This document shows positions 1-5,357 of a DNA stretch of 6,143 nucleotides, piece after piece (within the stretch, counting starts at the first letter, position 1; each line of letters starts with the position of its first letter). Made by a program: the position numbers and the translations under genes. This DNA is from Fidelibacterota bacterium (GTDB lineage Bacteria > Fidelibacterota > UBA2242 > JAFGTP01): positions 1-6,143 of the forward strand of contig JAOZSG010000213.1 in NCBI GenBank assembly GCA_029939785.1, read 5' to 3'. Under the pieces are notes generated by a model that was given only the letters and a program-made list of their open reading frames with translations, did no database searches and was not told the DNA's origin.

Positions 1-658
1 AAAAATGTTTTCGTGTAGTTTTACAAAATACTTTGATTTTGTCACCAATTGCACCTTCTTTATTTGCTATTCCATCCATTTTTATTAAAATATCACCTGA
101 TACAAGATGGATTTTAATTTTTTCCCCACGATTAATATCTGGTTTTGTTCGGAGATAGGATTTACGAATTACTTCATTTTCATGAATTAATCGTTTTGTT
201 ATTAAATTATCAGGAATATCACTTATTCGATAATAATCATTATAATTATTTTTTATCTCAACTTTTTTCATTTCATATAAATTTGATTTAACTCTTTTGC
301 CATGTTTTATTATACTTTTTGATACAGGAGTATTTATAATAATTGATGTTACTAATGTGATTGGATAACTTCCTATTTCACGTTGATTTTTTATTAATTT
401 AATTTTAATCGTATGATGCCCAAGTTTTAATTGCCGGAAGGAATTATCTATTATAATTTGTGAATTTGATATATCTGATAAATCAGGAAAGTGTAAAATA
501 TTAATCCTAACATCATTAACATCTACATTATATTGTCTTGCATAAAGTTCGTTTATTTGATTTTGGATTGTAAATGAAACATTATGCTTATTGGGTTTTG
601 CGTTTACATTACAAATTAGTAGAATTATAACAATTAATATGGATTTTTTAATAATCAT
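1..658 (-). CDS. flgA: FlgA, flagellar P-ring assembly chaperone (3' end missing)
   Basis: Translating the minus strand from the ATG at 658-656 gives 219 codons open to the window edge, so the last part of the protein (perhaps 15-25 residues) is missing. Residues 1-20 form a Sec signal peptide: lysines at 4-5, a hydrophobic core, and a likely cut after Val-Asn-Ala. Residues about 110-170 match the SAF-like part of FlgA (DNLITKRLIHENEVIRKSYL), and residues about 178-216 match its C-terminal beta domain (Gly-Asp-Ile-Leu, then GAIGDKIKVFCKTTRK, the counterpart of the usual G..G..I.V.N..S.K). FlgA acts in the periplasm and helps FlgI assemble into the P ring. The start lies 6 bases after the flgG stop with only a weak upstream AAGTGA, which suggests translational coupling. 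The order flgF-flgG-flgA supports the name. Sequence conservation is modest and lysine and asparagine rich, as elsewhere in this AT-rich genome. Confidence 0.85.
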   Translation of the reverse strand, partial: MIIKKSILIVIILLICNVNAKPNKHNVSFTIQNQINELYARQYNVDVNDVRINILHFPDLSDISNSQIIIDNSFRQLKLGHHTIKIKLIKNQREIGSYPITLVTSIIINTPVSKSIIKHGKRVKSNLYEMKKVEIKNNYNDYYRISDIPDNLITKRLIHENEVIRKSYLRTKPDINRGEKIKIHLVSGDILIKMDGIANKEGAIGDKIKVFCKTTRKHF

Positions 659-664
659 ATTCAC

Positions 665-1453
665 TTATCGTTTAAGATTATTTGTCATGGCTAATAATTC
701 ATCAGAAGTTTTTATTGCTTTTGAATTAATTTCATAAGATCTTTGTGCAACAATTAAACCGACCATTTCTTTTACAACATCCACATTAGATTTTTCCAAA
801 TATCCCTGAACCACGGTTCCTATACTATCATCACCGGGTAATGCAAATGTTGGCTCACCGGAAGCTTCGGTTTTTTTATAAAGATTGCCACCAAGTGCTT
901 CTAACCCACCTGAATTCATAAAAGTTGCTAGCTCGATTTGTCCTATTTCTTCGGGATCAATTTGATTTGGAAATTTTACGGAAATTACACCATCTTGGCT
1001 AATACTTATACCTTCTGCATTATCAGGTATTGAAATTTCCGGATAAACTGAAAGACCGGATTTTGTTACTATATTTCCAGCACTATCCATTCTCAATGCA
1101 CCATCTCTTGTAAAAGCAGTACTTCCATCAGGTCGAAGTACCTGAATAAATCCTTTACCATTAATTGCAATATCAAGTGGATTACCGGTTTCTTCTACAT
1201 CACCCTGTGTGAATGAACGATAAGATGAAATCGGTTTATTTCCATGACCGACCTGTATTGTACCCGGTTGTACTTTGCCATTTCTTTGATCAATATTTCC
1301 TGACTGAATAGTCTGATACATTAAGTCTTGAAATTCAAGATTAGTCTTTTTATAACCTGTAGTATTTATATTCGCAAGATTATTAGATATTGTATCAACT
1401 TTTAATTGTTGGGCTGACATTCCAAGTGCTGCTGTTCTGAGAGAGCGTAACAT
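665..1453 (-). CDS. flgG: FlgG, flagellar distal rod protein
   Basis: A full-length 262-residue FlgG, the usual family size. FlgG polymerises into the distal rod of the flagellar drive shaft that crosses the periplasm and outer membrane; it is exported by the flagellar type III apparatus and has no Sec signal. The N-terminal rod motif is clear at residues 1-40 (MLRSLRTAALGM, then TISNNLANINTTGYKK). Residues about 45-70 hold the FlgG-type insertion after LMYQTI. The core motif GNPLDIAINGKGF is at 90-102 and TRDGAL at 115-120. The C-terminal D0 helix at about 218-262 carries YLEKSNVDVVKEMVGLIVAQ and the SYEINSKAIKTSDE-type ending. A good Shine-Dalgarno AAGGAG (1466-1461) stands 7 bases before the ATG. 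It lies 18 bases after flgF and 6 before flgA, so the three are one transcription unit. Confidence 0.97.
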   Translation of the reverse strand: MLRSLRTAALGMSAQQLKVDTISNNLANINTTGYKKTNLEFQDLMYQTIQSGNIDQRNGKVQPGTIQVGHGNKPISSYRSFTQGDVEETGNPLDIAINGKGFIQVLRPDGSTAFTRDGALRMDSAGNIVTKSGLSVYPEISIPDNAEGISISQDGVISVKFPNQIDPEEIGQIELATFMNSGGLEALGGNLYKKTEASGEPTFALPGDDSIGTVVQGYLEKSNVDVVKEMVGLIVAQRSYEINSKAIKTSDELLAMTNNLKR

Positions 1454-1471
1454 AATTTAACTCCTTATTTA

Positions 1472-2185
1472 TTAAACTTTACTCAACTGAGTAGAAGCTT
1501 GACTTAATACTCTATCAATAATTTTTATTGTTCTTTGTGAACTTTCAAAACTTCTTTGTAATTCAAGTAAATTAACCATTTCACTTACTGGATTAACATT
1601 AGAACCTTCTAATTTACCCTGTATAATATTTGGTTGTTCTAATCTAGATGGAAGATCTGAATTATTCTCGGGTGCAAAAGTATTTCCGGAAAATCGTTTT
1701 AATTTTATGTCTTCGGAAAAATCTGAAATAATTAATCTATCAACATATATATCATCTGCGAAAATTTCACCGTCATTATTTACATGAATTTTTTGTACAC
1801 CATCACCATCAACCATTATATTGATAGGACCACCTTCTCCCATGATTTCATCTCCGTTACCTGTTACAATATATCCATTTTTATCAGTTGAAAAGTGACC
1901 TTCACGTGTATAAAGTTCACGACCATTATTATTAATTGTAAAATATCCTCTTCCGGAGATAGCAAAATCCAAAGGATTATCTGTACTTTTTAGTTCTCCT
2001 TGAGATAAATCCTGTTCTGTATGAAAAGATAAATTCGAAATTTCGCCTTTCATAAAAGAATCAAAATAGGTCTTATCTTTTTTAAAACCGATAGTATTGG
2101 CATTTGAGATATTATTGGCAACAATGTCATTTTTCTTTGTTTGAACAATCATTGCTGACTTTAATTCGTCTAATTTAAAATCCAT
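1472..2185 (-). CDS. flgF: FlgF, flagellar proximal rod protein
   Basis: A 237-residue member of the FlgF/FlgG/FlgE rod-hook family. FlgF forms part of the proximal rod beneath FlgG. Visible landmarks: N-terminal D0 motif at residues 20-36 (NDIVANNISNANTIGFKK), core motif DNPLDFAISGRGYF at 69-82, YTREGHF at 92-98, and the C-terminal helix at about 188-237 with GKLEGSNVNPVSEMVNLLEL and a RSFESSQRT stretch. I assign FlgF rather than FlgG because the neighbouring gene is an unmistakable FlgG, and this protein is shorter and lacks the FlgG insertion. I chose the ATG at 2185-2183: the Shine-Dalgarno AGGAG (2199-2195) is 9 bases away, whereas the alternative TTG at 2191 would be only 3 bases from it. 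A sigma-54-like promoter directly upstream would give a leader of about 19 bases. Confidence 0.93.
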   Translation of the reverse strand: MDFKLDELKSAMIVQTKKNDIVANNISNANTIGFKKDKTYFDSFMKGEISNLSFHTEQDLSQGELKSTDNPLDFAISGRGYFTINNNGRELYTREGHFSTDKNGYIVTGNGDEIMGEGGPINIMVDGDGVQKIHVNNDGEIFADDIYVDRLIISDFSEDIKLKRFSGNTFAPENNSDLPSRLEQPNIIQGKLEGSNVNPVSEMVNLLELQRSFESSQRTIKIIDRVLSQASTQLSKV

Positions 2186-2194
2186 TATCAAAAA

Positions 2195-2199
2195 CTCCT
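2195..2199 (-). promoter_or_regulatory. Ribosome binding site of flgF
   Basis: The minus strand reads CAGGAG then TTTTTGATAATG. AGGAG at 2199-2195 is 9 bases from the ATG at 2185 and only 3 from a possible TTG at 2191. The spacing decides the start in favour of the ATG. Confidence 0.75.
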
Positions 2200-2213
2200 G
2201 TTTTGCCTATAAT

Positions 2214-2230
2214 TCGCAACATCTTTGCCA
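2214..2230 (-). promoter_or_regulatory. Sigma-54-type -24/-12 promoter of the flgFGA operon
   Basis: The minus strand reads TGGCAA-AGATG-TTGCG, against the sigma-54 consensus TGGCAC-N5-TTGC(A/T). The invariant GG (2229-2228) and GC (2217-2216) are exactly 10 bases apart. Only the last base of the -24 hexamer and the base after TTGC deviate. Transcription would begin near 2204, just before the Shine-Dalgarno, giving a leader of about 19 bases. Sigma-54 control of rod genes is well established in several flagellated bacteria, so position and context fit. The call rests on motif and position only. Confidence 0.75.
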
Positions 2231-2358
2231 TAAAAAAAAATATCATTATACTATAAGGTAATAATTGACTTAAGTAGTTGTTTTTCTTAGAAATGTTATA
2301 AATATTCTATAGTGTTCTCTTATATGCTTTATTGTTTTTTATTGAATTTTATTATTTT

Positions 2359-2390
2359 TTATCGGAATATATTAACAATTATCGGAATAT
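2359..2390. repeat. Paired 12-base direct repeats, candidate activator-binding site
   Basis: The plus strand carries TTATCGGAATAT at 2359-2370 and again, identically, at 2379-2390, with the 8-base spacer ATTAACAA. The start-to-start distance is 20 bases, close to two helical turns, so two bound protein units would face the same side of the DNA. The pair lies about 155-186 bases upstream of the predicted flgF start of transcription, a usual distance for the enhancer sites of NtrC-type activators. Read on the minus strand each copy contains CCGATAA, which resembles the sigma-28 -10 element, but no matching -35 element is present at the right spacing. Confidence 0.5.
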
Positions 2391-2540
2391 TTTTCCTGCA
2401 AAAATTTTGATTTATAGATATATTTGGAGTATTAAAAAAGGATGATTCTCCAACAGAAAGAGCCTATTATCAGTATTCAATTTTAAAGAGAATTTCTAAA
2501 TTTTTTATTATTTATTGGAGGGAGTTTAATTTTTTAATCG

Positions 2541-2560
2541 ATTTTGTTGTATTTTGTTGT
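2541..2560. repeat. Two-copy 10-base tandem repeat
   Basis: ATTTTGTTGT occurs at 2541-2550 and directly again at 2551-2560, three bases beyond the stop codon of the DHp-only gene. It may be simple slippage in AT-rich DNA. No function can be assigned. Confidence 0.6.
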
Positions 2561-2563
2561 TTT

Positions 2564-2923
2564 CTATATTTTTAACATTTTGGCATTGCCATGATAAGCA
2601 ATTGTATTTAAAAAATTTATTTCCTGAAATTTACGTGTGATTGATTCAATTTTCTGGGCTTCTGAAATAATATTTTGGAGAGATTGTCTTAATTTACTTT
2701 CCATTCCTTTATTATATGCGATTTCAGATATTTCAGCCTGACCAATGATTGAAGTTAGTGGGTTATTTATTTCGTGATTAATCGTTATTGCAAGTTGTTT
2801 TAATAAATTAAAATTGGCTTCTTGAATTTCATTTAATTCCGTATTTTTTAATTGATCTAAATTGTCACATATCAGGGATTCATTTTCAATTTCAGTTACA
2901 TTTTTTTTACTTTTATTTAACAT
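2564..2923 (-). CDS. DHp-only protein: stand-alone histidine-kinase dimerisation domain without ATPase domain
   Basis: A 119-residue protein made of a short polar N-terminus and one HisKA-type dimerisation and phosphoacceptor domain. The H-box reads AITINHEINNPLTSIIG, with the likely phosphoacceptor at His50 followed by Glu and, four residues on, Asn. The second helix (about residues 74-105) follows, and then the protein ends with AYHGNAKMLKI. None of the N, G1, F or G2 boxes of a kinase ATPase domain is present here or in the following DNA, so it cannot phosphorylate itself. It closely resembles the end of the GAF protein upstream. I place the start at the ATG 2923-2921, where AAGGA lies 7 bases upstream. 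A longer frame starts at 2968 but has no ribosome site, and the predicted transcription start near 2961 lies downstream of it. It may exchange phosphate with a response regulator, dephosphorylate one, or form mixed dimers; none is shown. Confidence 0.8.
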   Translation of the reverse strand: MLNKSKKNVTEIENESLICDNLDQLKNTELNEIQEANFNLLKQLAITINHEINNPLTSIIGQAEISEIAYNKGMESKLRQSLQNIISEAQKIESITRKFQEINFLNTIAYHGNAKMLKI

Positions 2924-2930
2924 GATTCGG

Positions 2931-2935
2931 TCCTT
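2931..2935 (-). promoter_or_regulatory. Ribosome binding site of the DHp-only gene
   Basis: AAGGA on the minus strand at 2935-2931, 7 bases before the ATG at 2923. The in-frame ATG at 2968 is preceded by TTTTTTGCAAAT with no purine-rich site. This decides the start in favour of 2923. Confidence 0.7.
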
Positions 2936-2970
2936 GTTGCAAATTAATATTTTTACTACTGTTATCATAT

Positions 2971-2987
2971 TTGCAAAAAATTTGCCA
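2971..2987 (-). promoter_or_regulatory. Sigma-54-type -24/-12 promoter of the DHp-only gene
   Basis: The minus strand reads TGGCAA-ATTTT-TTGCAA. The GG (2986-2985) and GC (2974-2973) are 10 bases apart, the -12 element TTGCA is perfect, and the -24 element differs from TGGCAC only in its last base, exactly as at the flgF promoter. The T-tract directly before the GC is a feature known to favour sigma-54 polymerase binding. Transcription would start near 2961, 38 bases before the ATG at 2923. It sits between the stop of the GAF gene and the next gene, where a promoter is expected. Confidence 0.75.
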
Positions 2988-3017
2988 AACTATTTATTTA
3001 AATGAAAATATGAAAAA

Positions 3018-3842
3018 TTAATCGTCAGATAATGAAATCATTTTTGTATCACCTACATAATTATTTACTTTTGAAGATGATATATTGTTTAGTTGTTCAG
3101 TTACTTTCTGAATTCGCTTTGCTTGTTTTAAGATCCCTTTAAGACCATCTGAGACTTTTCGTGAATTTCCTGTTTGGAAAGCTATTTCTAAAATTTCTGC
3201 CAATCCTATAATGGATGTCAATGGGTTATTTATTTCATGATTTATTGTAACAACTATTTCTCCGATTGCTGCTAATCGCTCTTTTTCAATAAGTATATTT
3301 TGGGTGGCCTTTAATTCGTCTAATGTTTCTGTAAGTAATTTATTTTTTTTCTCTAATTGATTACGTAATTGCATTTTTTCAACAATCATTGATAATTGAG
3401 TACCAACAGTTTTGTAATCATCTTTCTCTATAATTTTATAAAATCCGGGTTCTTCATGTCCCATATTCATTACACCAATTAGTTTTTCTCCAATACGTAG
3501 AGGGATAGAAACAAAGGAATTAAATCGTCTTTCTTTCCCCGGTCTTGATTTTACCAGTGATTCTAAAATTACAGGTTCCATTTGTTTGGAAACCCAACTT
3601 GATATTCCCATTCCCCTATCAAAAGGTATTTCTGTAGCAAGATCTGCAATATTTTCACCATGCTGATGAATTACACGTAATTCATCTTTGTAATCAATAT
3701 ATATAAATAAAGTGGCTGATGTAAAATCTATAGTTTGTTTTAATAATTTAAACACCGCATCAAATGTATCTTTTGATTCCATTCCTTTTTGAAGAATTGT
3801 AACTATTTCATCTAAAAATTGTGTTTTTACTTTTTTGCCCAT
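3018..3842 (-). CDS. GAF-DHp protein: GAF sensor with histidine-bearing domain but no ATPase domain
   Basis: A 274-residue soluble protein. Residues about 13-157 form a GAF domain, a sensor module for small ligands or protein partners, with the typical GMGISSWVSKQMEPVIL, then SFVSIPLRIGEKLIGVMNMG. A charged, probably coiled-coil helix spans about 155-190. A HisKA-type DHp domain follows at about 188-255, with EKERLAAIGEIVVTI then NHEINNPLTSIIGLAEIL; His202 is the likely phosphoacceptor, with Glu203 and Asn206. The protein then ends at NYVGDTKMISLSDD. A kinase would continue with about 120 residues of ATPase domain; these are absent and the 3' DNA shows no remnant. The start is clear: TAAGGA overlaps the stop of the preceding kinase, and the ATG follows 7 bases after that gene, so the two are translationally coupled. 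It probably relays a GAF-sensed signal to the adjacent kinase or its response regulator, which is inference. Confidence 0.85.
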   Translation of the reverse strand: MGKKVKTQFLDEIVTILQKGMESKDTFDAVFKLLKQTIDFTSATLFIYIDYKDELRVIHQHGENIADLATEIPFDRGMGISSWVSKQMEPVILESLVKSRPGKERRFNSFVSIPLRIGEKLIGVMNMGHEEPGFYKIIEKDDYKTVGTQLSMIVEKMQLRNQLEKKNKLLTETLDELKATQNILIEKERLAAIGEIVVTINHEINNPLTSIIGLAEILEIAFQTGNSRKVSDGLKGILKQAKRIQKVTEQLNNISSSKVNNYVGDTKMISLSDD

Positions 3843-3849
3843 ATTTTCC

Positions 3850-5046
3850 TTAGTTTTGATTTATCATTTCAATCAAATTCAATAGTTGTGATTGTTCATC
3901 TTTTTGAGACACTGGTATTCGGATTAAGAACCTTGTTTTTTCCTTAGTAGAAAATTCGACTTTTATATCACCTCCAACAGAGGCAACAACACTTTTTGCG
4001 ATAGTTAATCCTAATCCTGAATTATAATCAAACTTTTTAGTTGAGTAAAAAGGATCAAAAATTTTATTGATAATTTCATTATCAATACCAATACCATTAT
4101 CTTCAATGTAGATTTCTACCCATTTTTTCTTATTAGATTTCAATTCTATCAGAATGAGTTTTTTAATTTTTTTATTTTCTGATAAACTTTCTAATGATTC
4201 AAGAGAATTTTTTAATAGATTAACGAAAACTTGTTCCAACATTACACGGTTGGATAATATTTTAGGAAGATTTTTTTTCTTTACTATTTCTATTTTAATT
4301 CTATTTTCTGTTAACTCAAATTCAATTACTTTTTGTGCTTCTTTAATGACATCATAGATATTAACCATAGTCATACTATGTTGTTCTGTCTGGTGTGCAT
4401 AAGTCCTAATATTACTTATACTTTTTTCCATTCTCTTTATTAGTTCAACCATTTGATTGAAATTACTCTCAATATCATTGTTATTTATTTTTTCTGATTT
4501 TATTTTTTCAAATAATAACTCAGTTCTCATTTTGAGAGATAATAATGGTTGAGTTAATTCATGAACCAATCCAACTGATAGTTCTCCTATCATTTTTAAT
4601 TTATCATGTGAAATTGTTATTGCTTGCTGTTCTTTTAATTCTTTTTCAAGCTTTTTCCATTGCGAAATATCTTTTGCTGTCACAATTATATATTTTGTTT
4701 TGTTGGAATCATTATTAATAATGCTGTAATTAATAATTACCGGAACCATATAATCATTATAGATTAAACTGGTTTCAATATTATCAATAATTCCTTCGTG
4801 TAATGTCTCAATAAACTGAATGTTTGATGTATCATTTTTTTTATTGATTTTTGGTAAAAATTCATCAAAAATATGTCCTAAAACTTCTTTTGATTCCAAT
4901 CGTAATAAATTTAAGGCACTTGAATTAGCATATTCAATTCTACCTTCCATATTTAATATATATATGGCATCAGAAATATTCTCCAATATTGTTACTGTTG
5001 TAAGATAATCTTTCATCATAATTTTATTCATTTTATCTATTGTCAT
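3850..5046 (-). CDS. Soluble PAS sensor histidine kinase
   Basis: A complete 398-residue kinase without membrane segments, hence cytoplasmic. A PAS domain covers about residues 16-130 (AIYILNMEGRIEYANSSALN, ending VTAKDISQWKKLEKEL). The DHp domain is at about 145-215, with GELSVGLVHELTQPLLSL and phosphoacceptor His162. The ATPase domain at about 265-380 has all boxes: N box LEQVFVNLLKNSLESL (Asn280), G1 box IEDNGIGI (Asp316), F box IFDPFYSTK, and G2 box SGLGLTIAK. It should autophosphorylate and pass phosphate to a response regulator, which is not in this window. The build is that of NtrB/FlgS-like kinases that feed sigma-54 activators, and flagellar genes with sigma-54-type promoters lie nearby, but the partner is unknown. 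Four residues after the histidine it has Gln rather than the Asn seen in the two DHp-only neighbours. The gene starts 17 bases after the small FliK-like gene; its ribosome site is weak, and later Met codons at residues 6, 10 and 11 are possible starts. Confidence 0.9.
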   Translation of the reverse strand: MTIDKMNKIMMKDYLTTVTILENISDAIYILNMEGRIEYANSSALNLLRLESKEVLGHIFDEFLPKINKKNDTSNIQFIETLHEGIIDNIETSLIYNDYMVPVIINYSIINNDSNKTKYIIVTAKDISQWKKLEKELKEQQAITISHDKLKMIGELSVGLVHELTQPLLSLKMRTELLFEKIKSEKINNNDIESNFNQMVELIKRMEKSISNIRTYAHQTEQHSMTMVNIYDVIKEAQKVIEFELTENRIKIEIVKKKNLPKILSNRVMLEQVFVNLLKNSLESLESLSENKKIKKLILIELKSNKKKWVEIYIEDNGIGIDNEIINKIFDPFYSTKKFDYNSGLGLTIAKSVVASVGGDIKVEFSTKEKTRFLIRIPVSQKDEQSQLLNLIEMINQN

Positions 5047-5063
5047 AAAAATAGTTTCTTATA

Positions 5064-5357
5064 TTAATTTACAATTATATCATGGTGTAGATTATCAATA
5101 CTTAAATTCTTAATCTTTTCAGATTTTGTATAAATATCAAATATTAAATGTGGGTAAACTTCTTTTACCAGTAAACTTACTTCTTGTGATTTAGAAAAGT
5201 TTTTTTTTGATTCTGTATAAATATTATAATTCCAAATTCTTAAAATATATTTATAGTTATCAAGTTTCTCTATGATTCTTCCATTTAGTCGCATTCCTTT
5301 TTTTATGCGTTTTAAAAACTCTTCCAAATTGTTTTTTGCAAAATATTTATTATGCAT
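5064..5357 (-). CDS. Small protein resembling a FliK-like beta domain
   Basis: A 97-residue soluble protein. Residues about 18-77 follow a pattern I associate with the small beta-barrel domain found in FliK-like flagellar hook-length proteins: Gly, then a GRIIEKL strand, then YILRIWNYNIYTES, then a Ser-Gln-Glu-Val turn where FliK relatives have Gly-Gln, then SLLVKEV and HLIFDIY. No membrane segment, signal peptide or cysteine pair is visible. The usual FliK C-terminal export-switch domain is absent, so if related it is a stand-alone piece. Its ATG lies inside the end of the upstream gene (8-base overlap, ATGCATAA), which implies translational coupling. Alternatives are a small OB-fold or other beta-rich protein of unrelated function. 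The gene being real is well supported; the family link is from pattern only. Confidence 0.6.
   Translation of the reverse strand: MHNKYFAKNNLEEFLKRIKKGMRLNGRIIEKLDNYKYILRIWNYNIYTESKKNFSKSQEVSLLVKEVYPHLIFDIYTKSEKIKNLSIDNLHHDIIVN

Larger units (their letters stand above)
2186..2563. other. Non-coding regulatory gap between the DHp-only gene and flgF
   Basis: About 380 very AT-rich bases without a supportable gene on either strand. From the flgF end it holds the flgF ribosome site and sigma-54-type promoter, a stretch from about 2231 to 2358 in which I see no reliable signal, the paired 12-base repeats at 2359-2390, three short complementary arms (TTGGAG at 2424-2429 and 2515-2520, CTCCAA at 2448-2453), and a tandem repeat beside the end of the upstream gene. 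No convincing GC-rich hairpin plus T-run terminator is visible for the upstream gene, so read-through into flgF cannot be excluded. No remnant of an ATPase domain follows the DHp-only gene. Confidence 0.7.

Noticed and set aside
745..762. GG-N10-GC pattern on the minus strand with a good TTGCAC -12 element, inside flgG
   Set aside because: The -24 part reads CGGTTT and lacks the T and C of the consensus. It is within coding sequence for the conserved C-terminal helix. A similar partial match lies at 3645-3662 in the GAF gene with TGGTGA and is rejected for the same reason.
2245..2274. Sigma-70-like TATAAT on the minus strand upstream of flgF
   Set aside because: The matching -35 position reads TTAAGT, only half of the consensus, and TATAAT-like words are common in DNA this rich in A and T.
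2359..2390. Two sigma-28-like -10 elements (CCGATAA on the minus strand)
   Set aside because: No TAAA-type -35 element occurs about 15 bases upstream of either copy, and a better-formed sigma-54-type promoter stands directly before flgF. Kept instead as a binding-site candidate.
2411..2566. Plus-strand open frame through the non-coding gap, after a GGAG-like signal
   Set aside because: The longer frame has no start codon, and the ATG at 2442 lies in another frame that ends after 14 codons. The translation is rich in Phe and Ile, as expected by chance in AT-rich DNA.
2581..2591. Perfect 11-base inverted repeat TGGCATTGCCA
   Set aside because: It is inside the 3' coding end of the DHp-only gene, encoding part of the conserved tail (Gly-Asn-Ala), and has no promoter beside it. 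Too short to call an operator or terminator.
2564..3842. The ATPase-less genes as pseudogenes of full kinases
   Set aside because: Both have intact frames, good ribosome sites and a shared tail after the DHp domain, and no ATPase-domain remnants follow in any frame I read.
4154..4357. Open plus-strand frame of 67 codons opposite the PAS kinase gene
   Set aside because: It lies wholly inside the strongly supported kinase gene on the other strand, and has a low-complexity Phe/Leu/Ile/Ser composition typical of the antisense of AT-rich coding DNA.
4820..5008. Open plus-strand frame of 62 codons opposite the PAS domain
   Set aside because: Antisense shadow of the PAS-coding segment, with no ribosome site and no recognisable protein features.
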